Of a DNA stretch of 64,000 bases, positions 43,643-52,931 are shown in pieces. The DNA comes from RGIG5612 sp963599255 (GTDB taxonomy: Bacteria; Bacillota; Clostridia; Lachnospirales; Lachnospiraceae). Under the pieces are notes generated by a model. It was not told the DNA's origin. It did no database searches and saw only the letters and a program-made list of their open reading frames with translations. The translations under genes and the position numbers were made by a program. Every line of letters begins with the position of its first letter. Within the stretch, counting starts at the first letter, position 1. The stretch lies in contig CAVBWS010000003.1 in assembly GCA_963599255.1 (NCBI GenBank), positions 11,368-75,367 on the forward strand. The letters are read 5' to 3'.

Positions 43643-46063
43643 TCAGCTTCTGAGCTGTGCCCCTATTTCCCCAAGCTTGCTGATGATCTTCTCCATTATA
43701 GGTGCTACATCACCGTCTTCCAGAGTACGATCCTTAGCGCGAAATCTGATGGTATAAGCCAATGATTTGTTGCCTTCTCCCACCTGCTCGCCTTCGTAAA
43801 TATCGAACAATTCAAAGTGTTCAACCAGCTTACCGCCGTATTTTTCAATTATTTCCTCAATATGTCCTGCCGGAATATCCTTCTTCATCACAAGGCTTAT
43901 ATCTCTGCTTGTTGCAGGGAACTTCGGAATTCCTTCGTATTTCTTATCAAAATCAGCCAGACCGTATATTGCCTTTACATCAACCTGTGCGACATATGTT
44001 TTAGCTGCCAGTGAATAATTCTTAACAACAGTCGGATGAACCTCTCCCAGAAATCCTATTTCCTGTGAGTTATACGTAAGAACTGCCTGACGTCCCGGAT
44101 GCAGGAAATTGAGATTTCCCTTATTCTCGTATTTTCTCGGACCCTTCATGCCCATTGCATCAAGGAGTTCCTCAACTGCCCCCTTCAGATCAAAGAAATC
44201 TCCATCGCCATAGAAACCAAGGCACAGAGTCATTCTCTCATCCGGAAGCTTCGTAAGCGGAAGCTCCTCAGGAATATAGATATTAGACAATTCAAATAAA
44301 GCAGCTTCCTTATTTCTCCTGTTATAGTTAGTAGAAAGTGAAGTAAACATACCATTAAGCAGGGTCGTACGCATAATGCTGTAATCCTCTCCCAACGGAT
44401 TGCTGATCACTATTACCTTTCTTAATTTGTCATTTGTATCAATAAGACACTTATCAAATACCTTAGGACTTTCAAATGAATATGTCATAGCCTCTGAGTA
44501 TCCGTAAGCCTGCATAAATGTTCTTATCTTATCGTCAACCACAAATTCGTATGACAGCTTACCGCTGGCCTCCTTAGACGCCGGAAGTGACGCAGGAATC
44601 TTGTCATATCCATAGAATCTTGCAACTTCTTCGGCAATATCAGCACCTCTTAACAGATCCTGTCTGAAGGTAGGAATCGTAAGCATCTGATCCTTTTCGT
44701 TATATCTGATCCCAAGTGTCGGGAAATATGACAGCTGCTGCTGTGCCGAAATATCAGTTCCCAGGTATGCATTTATTCTGTCAGGCTCAAACTTGATCTT
44801 CTTTTCTTCAACAGGTTCCGGATAAATATCAATCATACCGTCAACCACGTCACCTGCATCTAACTCTTCAATCAGCTGGCATGCACGGATGATCGCAGGA
44901 ACCGTATTGTTAGGATCAAGACCCTTCTCATATTTTCCCGATGCATCGGTACGAAGCCCCAATCTCTTAGAAGACAAACGATTATTGGTGCCATCGAAGC
45001 ATGCGCTTTCAAATACCAATGTCTTAACATCATCTGTGATCTTGGACTCTTCGCCTCCCATGATGCCTGCAATGCCGATCTGTCTCTCGCCATCGCAGAT
45101 CATAAGAATATCCTTATCAAGATCTCGCTCCTGACCATCAAGGGTCATGAATTTGTCGCCGTCCTGAGCACGTTTTACCACGATCTTATGGTCCCTGATG
45201 GTATCATAATCAAATGCATGCATCGGCTGGCCATACTCTTCCATGACGTAGTTTGTGATATCAACTACATTATTGATCGGTCTGATGCCGTTGCTGGCAA
45301 GACGCTGTCTTAACCATCTAGGTGACGGTGCCAGTCTTATATTCTTAACAACCTTGGCTGTATATCTGCGGCATAAGTCCTTATCCTGAATCTCAACATC
45401 CAGATAATCCTTAATATTGTCGTCGGATCTGCCCTTGATAACAGGCTCTTCATTTACGAATTCTTTTCTGAAGGTTGCAGCTGCCTCTCTGGCAATACCC
45501 ATTACGCTGTAGCAATCGACTCTGTTTGATGTGATCTCAAACTCGTAGTTAGCATCATGAAGGCCCAGATATTCTGCAGCATTTGCTCCCACAGGTGCAT
45601 CCTCCGGCAGAATATACAATCCATCCTCCGGTGCATCAGGGTACATCTCCCTGGTCGAACCCAGTTCTTCGATCGAGCACATCATGCCGTCAGACTCTAT
45701 GCCTCTCAGCTTGCCCTTTTTAATCTTAATACCGCCTTCTGTAAGGCTTCCGTCATGTCCCCCTGCTACTCTGCCTCCGTCTAATACGACCGGTACCTTA
45801 GCGCCTTCGAATACATTGGAAGCACCCGTTACAATCTGAATTGTCTCGGTTCCGACATTAACCTGGCAGATAACCAGTTTATTTGCATCAGGATGCTTCT
45901 CTACCTTGAGAACCTGACCTATAACTATCTTATCAAGATCCCTGTCTAAGACCTTGAATTCTTCAACCTTCGTGCCGGAGAGAGTCATTGCATCTCTGAA
46001 TTCCTGATATGAACATTCCAGATCCGGTACAAATGATTTAATCCATGATAATGATGCGTTCAT
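43643..46063 (-). CDS. pheT: Phenylalanyl-tRNA synthetase beta chain
   Basis: 806 residues, full length: EMAP-like tRNA-binding domain (VGTETIQIVTGASNV), B3/B4 editing domain, B5, the catalytic-like core and a C-terminal anticodon-binding FDX domain. It forms the alpha2-beta2 enzyme with PheS. GGAAAGGAGAG precedes the start and it follows pheS by 14 bases. Confidence 0.98.
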   Translation of the reverse strand: MNASLSWIKSFVPDLECSYQEFRDAMTLSGTKVEEFKVLDRDLDKIVIGQVLKVEKHPDANKLVICQVNVGTETIQIVTGASNVFEGAKVPVVLDGGRVAGGHDGSLTEGGIKIKKGKLRGIESDGMMCSIEELGSTREMYPDAPEDGLYILPEDAPVGANAAEYLGLHDANYEFEITSNRVDCYSVMGIAREAAATFRKEFVNEEPVIKGRSDDNIKDYLDVEIQDKDLCRRYTAKVVKNIRLAPSPRWLRQRLASNGIRPINNVVDITNYVMEEYGQPMHAFDYDTIRDHKIVVKRAQDGDKFMTLDGQERDLDKDILMICDGERQIGIAGIMGGEESKITDDVKTLVFESACFDGTNNRLSSKRLGLRTDASGKYEKGLDPNNTVPAIIRACQLIEELDAGDVVDGMIDIYPEPVEEKKIKFEPDRINAYLGTDISAQQQLSYFPTLGIRYNEKDQMLTIPTFRQDLLRGADIAEEVARFYGYDKIPASLPASKEASGKLSYEFVVDDKIRTFMQAYGYSEAMTYSFESPKVFDKCLIDTNDKLRKVIVISNPLGEDYSIMRTTLLNGMFTSLSTNYNRRNKEAALFELSNIYIPEELPLTKLPDERMTLCLGFYGDGDFFDLKGAVEELLDAMGMKGPRKYENKGNLNFLHPGRQAVLTYNSQEIGFLGEVHPTVVKNYSLAAKTYVAQVDVKAIYGLADFDKKYEGIPKFPATSRDISLVMKKDIPAGHIEEIIEKYGGKLVEHFELFDIYEGEQVGEGNKSLAYTIRFRAKDRTLEDGDVAPIMEKIISKLGEIGAQLRS

Positions 46064-46077
46064 TTTTCTCTCCTTTC

Positions 46078-47097
46078 CTAAAACTGTTTCAGGAACCTCA
46101 TGTCATTCTCGTATAATAATCTCATATCATCTATCTCGCATTTAAGAAGAGTAAGTCTCTCAAGACCTAATCCAAAGGCAAATCCTGAATATTCATTAGG
46201 ATCAATTCCAACCATTTCAAGTACGTGAGGGTGTACCATTCCGCAGCCGAGGATCTCAATCCAGCCCTCGCCCTTACAGAATCTGCAGCCTTTTCCTCCG
46301 CATTTGAAGCAGCTTACATCCACCTCTGCAGACGGCTCTGTAAACGGAAAATGATGTGGTCGTAATTTGGTTTTAGTATCTGGTCCGAAAAATCTCTTGG
46401 CAAACTCTTCCAATGTACCCTTAAGATCGGCAAATGTAATGCCTTTATCAATAACGAGTCCTTCTATCTGATGGAAAGACGGTGAGTGCGTTGCATCAAC
46501 TTCATCTGCACGGAATACTCTGCCCGGAGCTATCATTCTGATCGGAAGAACGCCCCTCTCCATCTCGTGTATCTGAACCGAGGAGGTCTGAGTTCTCAGC
46601 AAAATATCTTTGTTGATATAGAATGTATCCTGCTCATCCTTGGCCGGATGATTGGCCGGAATATTAAGTGCCTCGAAGTTATAATAATCATATTCAACTT
46701 CAGGTCCTGAAACCACCTCATATCCCATTCCCACAAATATATCCTCAACTTCCTTTAGAATCATGTTATTAGGATGAATATGACCTAATTTCTTTTTCTT
46801 TCCCGGAAGTGTAACATCGATAACCTCTGACTTTAATTTGGCCTCAAGTCTCTTGTTTTCAAATTCCTGTCTCATCTGGTCGATTCGACCCTCGATCTCA
46901 CTTCTGGTTTCATTAACCATCTGACCGATCTTAGGTCTTTCTTCAGCAGAAACATCCTTCATGCTCTTAAGTATTTCTGTAAGCTGACCCTTCTTGCCCA
47001 GATATGCAACCTTAAGGTCATTTAATGCCTCAACAGAAGACGAATTCGCAATATTTTCTAATGCTTCCTGCTTAATTTTCGCAAGTTTTTCCTTCAT
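46078..47097 (-). CDS. pheS: Phenylalanyl-tRNA synthetase alpha chain
   Basis: 339 residues, the usual length. An N-terminal coiled coil is followed by the class II core: THSPSFHQIEGLV (motif 2 region), FPFTEPSAEVD and FAFGLGLERLTLL (motif 3). CXXC pairs in CFKCGGKGCRFC are present, as in many bacterial PheS. No T-box lies upstream; instead the 6S RNA gene and its terminator precede it. Confidence 0.98.
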   Translation of the reverse strand: MKEKLAKIKQEALENIANSSSVEALNDLKVAYLGKKGQLTEILKSMKDVSAEERPKIGQMVNETRSEIEGRIDQMRQEFENKRLEAKLKSEVIDVTLPGKKKKLGHIHPNNMILKEVEDIFVGMGYEVVSGPEVEYDYYNFEALNIPANHPAKDEQDTFYINKDILLRTQTSSVQIHEMERGVLPIRMIAPGRVFRADEVDATHSPSFHQIEGLVIDKGITFADLKGTLEEFAKRFFGPDTKTKLRPHHFPFTEPSAEVDVSCFKCGGKGCRFCKGEGWIEILGCGMVHPHVLEMVGIDPNEYSGFAFGLGLERLTLLKCEIDDMRLLYENDMRFLKQF

Positions 47098-47237
47098 GTC
47101 TTTATCCCCTTCATACTAAAACCATTGCATGCAAACACCAGCATACCGCCGGTAAGCACACAAGTTAAATTCTAATACAGTTAAAATATCGTGTCAATAA
47201 CGAGGAAAATGCGTTTTACCCGTTTTACCGATTTCAC

Positions 47238-47269
47238 GAAAAAGAAAAGGATGCGAATCTCTCGCATCC
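47238..47269 (-). terminator. Terminator after 6S RNA
   Basis: On the minus strand GGATGCGA / TCGCATCC with a 5-base loop is followed by TTTTCTTTTTC, an intrinsic terminator for the 6S RNA gene. Confidence 0.85.
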
Positions 47270-47284
47270 CTGTAATTTCTTTAA

Positions 47285-47447
47285 ACCCCAAAACCAAATG
47301 GCTGAATTTTGATCCCTAGCAGTATGCTAGGTGGGTTTGCCGCACATTAACTTCTGAAGTCCACGTTAAAGAGGCATGTCATAGGCTAATAAATATTGGA
47401 ATCCCTTTAAATCGGTGTAGGTTCAAAATATCAGCCCAGTTTTGGGC
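47285..47447 (-). ncRNA. ssrS: 6S RNA (RNA polymerase regulator)
   Basis: The 5' segment CCCAAAAC..GGCTGATATTTTGA pairs with the 3' segment TCAAAATTCAGCC..GTTTTGGG to give the long closing stem of 6S RNA. Between them lie conserved clostridial 6S segments (TGACATGCCTCTTTA, CGTGGACT, GCGGCAAACCCACCTA, a CTAGCAGTATGCTAG hairpin) around a large open bubble that mimics an open promoter. It binds sigma-70-type RNA polymerase in stationary phase. Promoter and terminator frame it exactly. The assignment comes from structure and remembered clostridial sequences; a covariance-model search would settle it. Confidence 0.78.
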
Positions 47448-47453
47448 AACTCA

Positions 47454-47482
47454 ATATTAGCATTATTGCATCAGAATATCAA
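47454..47482 (-). promoter_or_regulatory. Promoter of 6S RNA
   Basis: On the minus strand TTGATA (47482-47477), a 17-base spacer and TAATAT (47459-47454). The start predicted near 47447 coincides with the 5' end of the closing stem. Confidence 0.75.
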
Positions 47483-47539
47483 CAGCAATATTCTGACCCG
47501 GCAGCATTTGCACAAGCAAATACTCTATATCCATGCAGT

Positions 47540-49153
47540 TTACAGCTGCGGTCCTGCTGAAACTAAGGCTTTGCCGGCTTCATTTGATGTATATTTAACA
47601 AAATTCTTCTGGAATCTTGCTGCAAGATCCCTAGCCTTAGTTTCCCACTCCGAAGCATCTTTGTAAGTATCACGAGGATCTAGTATTCCTGAGTCTACTC
47701 CCGGAAGTTCAGTCGGAACCTCTAAATTAAAGATCGGAATGGTCTTAGTCGGTGCCTTCTTGATGTCTCCGTTTAAGATAGCATCAATTATGCCGCGAGT
47801 GTCCTTAATTGTAATTCTCTTGCCTGTTCCGTTCCAACCGGTATTTACAAGATAAGCCTTAGCTCCTGACTTATTCATCTTCTTAACAAGCTCTTCACCG
47901 TATTTTGTCGGATGAAGCTCTAAGAAGGCCTGACCAAAGCATGCTGAGAATGTAGGAGTAGGCTCTGTAATGCCTCTCTCTGTTCCTGCTAATTTAGCCG
48001 TAAATCCTGACAGGAAATAATACTGTGTCTGCTCCGGTGTTAAAATTGATACCGGAGGCAGTACTCCGAACGCATCAGCTGACAGGAATATTACATTATC
48101 TGCAGCCGGACCTGCTGAAACTTTATTAACATTTGAAGCAATCTTCTCAATGTGAGAAATAGGATATGAAACGCGGGTATTCTCCGTAACTGACTTGTCA
48201 TTAAAATCGATCTTGCCGTCAGCGGATACTGTTACATTTTCAAGAAGGGCATTTCGCTTGATCGCATTATAGATATCAGGCTCCGATTCCTTATCAAGAC
48301 CTATAACCTTAGCATAGCAGCCGCCTTCGAAATTAAATACTCCGTTGTCATCCCAGCCATGTTCATCATCGCCGATAAGCAGTCTCTTAGGATCTGTTGA
48401 AAGTGTTGTCTTGCCTGTTCCTGAAAGGCCGAAGAATATAGCTGTATGCTTGCCCTCCATATCACAGTTAGCTGAGCAATGCATAGATGCAATGCCCTTA
48501 AGCGGCAGATAGTAGTTCATCATGGAGAACATACCCTTCTTCATCTCACCACCATACCAGGTATTGATGATCACCTGCTCACGACTTGTGATATTAAATG
48601 CTACGCAAGTCTCCGAATTAAGGCCTAACTCCTTGTATTTTTCCACCTTAGCCTTAGATGCGTTATATACAACAAAGTCCGGTTCGAAGTTTTCAAGTTC
48701 CTCATCTGTAGGCACAATAAACATATTCTTAACAAAATGAGCCTGCCATGCAACCTCCATTATGAAGCGGACTGCCATCCTTGTATCAGCATTTGCACCG
48801 CAAAATGCATCTACAACGAACAGTCTCTTATTGCACAGTTCCTTTTTGGCGATTTCCTTAACCTGTGCCCAGACCTCTTCACTCATCGGATGATTATCAT
48901 TCTTATATCCTTCAGTTGTCCACCAAACAGTGTCCTTGGAATTCTCATCCATTACAATGTATTTATCCTGTGGTGAACGGCCTGTATAAATACCTGTCAT
49001 TACATTAACAGTATCAAGTTCTGTAACCTGTCCAACCTCATAGCCCTCCAGGCCCGGTTTTGTTTCTTCTTCGTATAACAATTCGTATGACGGATTATAT
49101 ACTATCTCCGTTGTTCCTGTGATGTTGTACTTGGTTAGATCAACTTTTGCCAT
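47540..49153 (-). CDS. pckA: Phosphoenolpyruvate carboxykinase (ATP)
   Basis: 537 residues, normal for the ATP-type enzyme. Kinase loop GLSGTGKTTLS and the metal/substrate motifs around FNFEGGCYAK are present. In anaerobic Clostridia it often runs toward oxaloacetate, fixing CO2 and gaining ATP. GGAGGAAGG precedes the start. A palindrome lies 33 bases upstream of its start codon, in the gap to the GlmU-like gene. Confidence 0.98.
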   Translation of the reverse strand: MAKVDLTKYNITGTTEIVYNPSYELLYEEETKPGLEGYEVGQVTELDTVNVMTGIYTGRSPQDKYIVMDENSKDTVWWTTEGYKNDNHPMSEEVWAQVKEIAKKELCNKRLFVVDAFCGANADTRMAVRFIMEVAWQAHFVKNMFIVPTDEELENFEPDFVVYNASKAKVEKYKELGLNSETCVAFNITSREQVIINTWYGGEMKKGMFSMMNYYLPLKGIASMHCSANCDMEGKHTAIFFGLSGTGKTTLSTDPKRLLIGDDEHGWDDNGVFNFEGGCYAKVIGLDKESEPDIYNAIKRNALLENVTVSADGKIDFNDKSVTENTRVSYPISHIEKIASNVNKVSAGPAADNVIFLSADAFGVLPPVSILTPEQTQYYFLSGFTAKLAGTERGITEPTPTFSACFGQAFLELHPTKYGEELVKKMNKSGAKAYLVNTGWNGTGKRITIKDTRGIIDAILNGDIKKAPTKTIPIFNLEVPTELPGVDSGILDPRDTYKDASEWETKARDLAARFQKNFVKYTSNEAGKALVSAGPQL

Positions 49154-49185
49154 TTAATTCCTTCCTCCATTTCATTTTCCGCAAC

Positions 49186-49240
49186 TGTTCAGAGATATGC
49201 AAATGCTCTCTGCTGTGCATTTGCGAAGCGACTCTGAACA
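49186..49240. repeat. Palindrome upstream of pckA, ends like type B element
   Basis: TGTTCAGAG / CTCTGAACA outer arms and GCAAATGC / GCATTTGC inner arms, 55 bases in all. The ends resemble the type B element at 26159. It could also end transcription of the upstream GlmU-like gene. Confidence 0.6.
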
Positions 49241-49276
49241 ACTTAACACCTCAGCCGAGTATTATTGCATATTGTC

Positions 49277-49945
49277 TTATTTCTTGACAACAATATCTCC
49301 TTCGTTCTTATAAATACTGTTTTCCGGGACACATCCCCTTACAGAAGAAAGCGGATAGATATTGCTGCATCTGCCAACTACTGTTCCCGGATTAATTATG
49401 CTTCCACAGCCTACTTCAACATGATCCCCTATCATTCCGCCTATTTTCTTTCGGCCGGTTTCGTATTCCTCGCCATTATTATGAATGACAACATTTTTCT
49501 TATCACTCTTAACATTAGAAGTAATCGAGCCGGCTCCCATGTGAGCCTTATATCCCAGGATAGAGTCTCCTACGTAATTGTAGTGAGGCACCTGAACATT
49601 ATCAAACAATATTACATTCTTAAGTTCTGTAGAATTGCCCACAACACAGTCATCTCCCACCAGGACCGAACCCCTTATAAAAGCTCCCGGCCTCACCTCA
49701 GTCCTATGTCCTATAACACAAGGACCTTTGAAATAATTAGACAGCTTATTGTAAATAACCACATCCTTGGCTATCCATACATTCTCCGCGATCTGATCAT
49801 ACTCTTCCTGCGGAAGGCTCCTGCCGTAAGCCTCCACAAAATCCGCTATTCCGGCCAATGCCTGCCACGGATATTCATATTGCCGCAAATAATCGGCTGC
49901 TTTTGTATGTTCCAGATCAAATAAATCTGTTGTCTTTATGTTCAT
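49277..49945 (-). CDS. GlmU C-terminal-like left-handed beta-helix acyltransferase
   Basis: 222 residues. After about 75 residues comes a hexapeptide-repeat left-handed beta-helix (VIGHRTEVRPGAFIRG, VEVGCGSIINPGTVVG). It matches the acetyltransferase half of GlmU or nucleoside-diphosphate-sugar pyrophosphorylases, but the pyrophosphorylase half is absent. It lies upstream of pckA and just downstream of glmM on the same strand, so a part in UDP-GlcNAc synthesis is plausible. Palindrome R6 lies between it and glmM. Confidence 0.8.
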   Translation of the reverse strand: MNIKTTDLFDLEHTKAADYLRQYEYPWQALAGIADFVEAYGRSLPQEEYDQIAENVWIAKDVVIYNKLSNYFKGPCVIGHRTEVRPGAFIRGSVLVGDDCVVGNSTELKNVILFDNVQVPHYNYVGDSILGYKAHMGAGSITSNVKSDKKNVVIHNNGEEYETGRKKIGGMIGDHVEVGCGSIINPGTVVGRCSNIYPLSSVRGCVPENSIYKNEGDIVVKK

Positions 49946-49985
49946 AGAATTTAGTCTCCATACCTTCCTGTCTATACTCTAAGTC

Positions 49986-50079
49986 ATTACGTGCCGTGAA
50001 CCTCGGCGTGCAGCCACTGCTCGAAAACGCCTTCGCTGATTGTTTTCTCGTAGTGGACTGCGCCGTCCCGGCACGTAAT
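49986..50079 (-). repeat. Dispersed palindromic element, complete copy R6
   Basis: A 94-base copy bounded by a perfect 11-bp inverted repeat ATTACGTGCCG / CGGCACGTAAT. On the minus strand it reads CGTGCCGGGACGGCGCAG, a variable stem (CCACT / AGTGG), AGCGAAGGCG, then CTGCACGCCGAGG and TTCACGGCACG. It is the best-preserved copy. Confidence 0.88.
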
Positions 50080-50117
50080 ATCTGACCATACGTAACGCAC
50101 CAGAACCTCGCAGTCCA

Positions 50118-51485
50118 CTATCTTCTGATCTGAATTAAATGTCCTGCCTGAGCCATGGCTCCAATGATGTAATCAACATTTTCTTCAGCTTCCTTATCAG
50201 TTTCTGCCTCAGCCATAACTCTTAAAACCGGCTCTGTTCCGCTGGCGCGAAGAAGAACTCTTCCTCTGTCGCCTAACTGTTCTGTACAGTGTGCAACCGC
50301 TGTCTGAACCTTCGGATCATTTAACGTGCCATCTTTATCATCTACTTCAACATTTTTAAGTACCTGAGGCATCATCTTGCAGCTCTTAGCCAGTATGCTT
50401 AACGGAAGCTGGGTTTTGATCATAACATTCATCAGCATGATCGCCGTAAGTATTCCGTCACCTGTATGGGCATGTGATGCAAAAATGATATGACCGGACT
50501 GCTCTCCTCCCAGCACATCTCCTGTCTGCTTCATTCTCTCATATACATATTTGTCACCTACATTTGTTTTCTCGTAGGCGATGCCTTCTCTGTCCAGAGC
50601 CTTGAGAAGTCCCAGATTAGACATAATTGTTACAACGACCTTATTGTTAGGAAGTGTATTATGTTCTTTGAAATATTTTGCACAGATAAAGATGATCTGA
50701 TCGCCGTTTATAACATCGCCATTTTCGTCTACTGCCAGACATCTGTCTGCGTCACCGTCAAATGCAAATCCTACATCCAGCATGTTTTCTTTAACATACT
50801 TCTGAAGTCCCTCTATGTGAGTTGAACCGCATCCCATGTTAATATTCGTGCCGTCCGGTGTATTATTTATTACCTGAGATTTTGCTCCCAATGCATCAAA
50901 TACTGCCCTGGCTATCATCCATGCTGATCCGTTTGCGCAATCAAGCGCAACCCTGCAATTTTCAAATGACTTAACTGCCAGATTGGACAGATATCCTATA
51001 TATCTGTTTCTGCCAAAATAGAAATCCTCTGTCTTACCGATGGTGTCATCTGTCGCATAAGGAATTGTATCTTCTGTACTGTCAAGATATTCTTCTATCT
51101 GCTTAATAACTTCATCCGGCATTTTCTCACCGTCTGAATTAAGAAGCTTTATTCCGTTATCATAATAAGGATTATGACTTGCAGAAACCATAATGCCGCA
51201 GTCAAATCCTGCATCTCTTGTTATAAAGCTTACCGACGGAGTTGTTGTTACATGCAGAAGATATGCATCCGCCCCCGATGCCGTAATTCCGCCTGCCAGA
51301 GCATTTTCCAGAGTATAAGAAGAACGTCTTGTGTCCTTACCTATTACAATCTTAGCTCTGTTATTCTTAGAATGCTTCTGGCCATAATACCAACCGATAA
51401 ATCTTCCTATTTTATATGCATGTTCGCTTCTTAATACCTCTCCGGCTTTGCCTCTGAAGCCATCGGTACCAAAATATTTTCCCAT
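50118..51485 (-). CDS. glmM: Phosphoglucosamine mutase
   Basis: 455 residues. The phosphoserine loop is MVSASHNPYYDNGIK near residue 100. The metal loop DGDADRCL, the sugar-binding region GEQSGH and the phosphate-binding RASGTEP complete the four-domain mutase pattern. It converts GlcN-6-P to GlcN-1-P for UDP-GlcNAc and cell-wall synthesis. Confidence 0.97.
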   Translation of the reverse strand: MGKYFGTDGFRGKAGEVLRSEHAYKIGRFIGWYYGQKHSKNNRAKIVIGKDTRRSSYTLENALAGGITASGADAYLLHVTTTPSVSFITRDAGFDCGIMVSASHNPYYDNGIKLLNSDGEKMPDEVIKQIEEYLDSTEDTIPYATDDTIGKTEDFYFGRNRYIGYLSNLAVKSFENCRVALDCANGSAWMIARAVFDALGAKSQVINNTPDGTNINMGCGSTHIEGLQKYVKENMLDVGFAFDGDADRCLAVDENGDVINGDQIIFICAKYFKEHNTLPNNKVVVTIMSNLGLLKALDREGIAYEKTNVGDKYVYERMKQTGDVLGGEQSGHIIFASHAHTGDGILTAIMLMNVMIKTQLPLSILAKSCKMMPQVLKNVEVDDKDGTLNDPKVQTAVAHCTEQLGDRGRVLLRASGTEPVLRVMAEAETDKEAEENVDYIIGAMAQAGHLIQIRR

Positions 51486-51598
51486 CTAAAAACCTCGTTT
51501 CTTCATTGCATTGATGTCCTTAAGCTGACGGGGGTATTATACTCTATAACAGTTTTCCAGGCAATGTGACATTTTATGTCATCACTGCAGATCATGTC

Positions 51599-51626
51599 GT
51601 GCCGGGACGGCGCAGTCCCAGCACGG
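51599..51626 (+). repeat. Dispersed palindromic element, minimal copy R7
   Basis: Only the left arm remains, and it has closed into its own hairpin: GTGC-GGGAC / GTCCC-GCAC around GGCGCA. It lies between glmM and the YfbR-like gene. Confidence 0.7.
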
Positions 51627-51671
51627 AATACCTTGTAAATCCATTCAATGGAATTTTAACTTATGCGGCAT

Positions 51672-52265
51672 TTATTTTGATGTCTGTTCATCCAGTGTCA
51701 GATAATATCCCGGCATAAAATGCTCCATATAGAAATCTACTTCCGGCATTTGCAGATTTTTAATTATTGCCACTGTTGATTCCTTCGCCCGCTCAAAATC
51801 TTTATTGCCCATTCTCTCTTCTTCGATGCATTTTATGAGTGCAGATATCTTATCTGCTGCCTTAACATATTTCATGAGCACCTTGTCTGATTCCTGATTT
51901 TCCTTCATCAGACCTTCATAAGCTCCCCGCATCTCCTCAGGAAGGGCCTCCAGCATTTTTCGGATCGCGGCCTCTTCTACCTTTGAGTAGGCATTCTTTA
52001 TTTCTGCATCATAATACTTTACCGGTGTAGGCATATCTCCCGTTATTATCTCAGGTGCATCATGAAATGCTGCCAGCAATGCCGTTCTGCTCTCATCTAA
52101 ATTTTTGTTAAAATAAATATTGCTTATGACAGCAAGAGCATGTGCTATCACAACTACATCCATGGTATGATCAGACAGCGACTCAGGAATAGTGTTTCTC
52201 ATAAGTCCCCATCTGTTAACATATTTCATCCTTGCCATCATGGCGAAAAAATTACTGTTATTCAT
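51672..52265 (-). CDS. YfbR-like HD-domain 5'-deoxynucleotidase
   Basis: 197 residues. HD motif: SLSDHTMDVVVIAH and AAFHDAPEIITGDMPTPVK, the YfbR-type pattern. It removes the 5' phosphate from deoxynucleoside monophosphates, probably for nucleotide salvage. The ATG at 52265 has only a weak ribosome site. It is separated from the next upstream gene by a hairpin. Confidence 0.88.
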   Translation of the reverse strand: MNNSNFFAMMARMKYVNRWGLMRNTIPESLSDHTMDVVVIAHALAVISNIYFNKNLDESRTALLAAFHDAPEIITGDMPTPVKYYDAEIKNAYSKVEEAAIRKMLEALPEEMRGAYEGLMKENQESDKVLMKYVKAADKISALIKCIEEERMGNKDFERAKESTVAIIKNLQMPEVDFYMEHFMPGYYLTLDEQTSK

Positions 52266-52286
52266 CAGATCAATGTCCCATCTTAC

Positions 52287-52338
52287 AATATAAGCCCGGC
52301 GCTAATTTAATCCTAAACCAGCCCGGGCATCTTATATT
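52287..52338 (-). terminator. Hairpin between export-protein and YfbR-like genes
   Basis: AATATAAG-CCCGG pairs with CCGGGCATCTTATATT with a bulge and a loop of 22 bases or so. It may end the thrC and export-protein transcript. Confidence 0.5.
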
Positions 52339-52427
52339 AAAAATTTATCTTATATTAAAATCAATTACTCAACTGCCGCTGCCCTGTCTCATATGGCGTT
52401 CTCACTAAGCGGATCTCATCGTCTCCA

Positions 52428-52931
52428 TCATCCGAATAAGGACACGATCCAAGGCACCCCATAAGTAACGAAGCTCATTATGGCAGCTGCCAGACAGATT
52501 CCGATACCAATTGCCGGAGCAGATTTCTTAACAGGCATTCTAAGAAGTGATGCAAGTAAGGCTCCTGTCCAGCCTCCGGTTCCAGGAAGTGGAATACCTA
52601 CAAAGATCACGAGACCCCAGAAACCCCACTTATCAATCTGGTCTCTTTTTTTCATTGTTTTGGTCTCAAGATATGTTACAAATCTGCCTGTGGTCTTAAA
52701 TTTCTTAAGAAACGCAAATATCTTCTCTATTAACAGCAGAATAAACGGAATCGGTATGATATTACCCAGCATACAAATGAAAATAGCCGGTATATACGGT
52801 ACCTGAAGCAGCGCGGCTGCAATCAATCCTCCTCGTAATTCAAGAATCGGAAACAGCGATATAATAAAAATTACAAGTTCATGGTTCCAGGATCCGAATG
52901 TCTGCGCAATCCAGTCAACTATTCCGTTCAT
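52428..52931 (-). CDS. Small multidrug-export-family membrane protein
   Basis: 167 residues with about four membrane helices. The PLPGTGGWTGALLASL loop and ELRGGLIAAALLQVP match the small multidrug export family (COG2426/Pfam Sm_multidrug_ex). The substrate is unproven in most species. The ATG abuts the thrC stop and an AGG-type ribosome site lies in the thrC end, so translation is coupled. Confidence 0.75.
   Translation of the reverse strand: MNGIVDWIAQTFGSWNHELVIFIISLFPILELRGGLIAAALLQVPYIPAIFICMLGNIIPIPFILLLIEKIFAFLKKFKTTGRFVTYLETKTMKKRDQIDKWGFWGLVIFVGIPLPGTGGWTGALLASLLRMPVKKSAPAIGIGICLAAAIMSFVTYGVPWIVSLFG

Noticed and set aside
47098..47540. T-box leader for pheST
   Set aside because: No T-box core sequence or specifier loop is visible; the structure fits 6S RNA with its own terminator instead.
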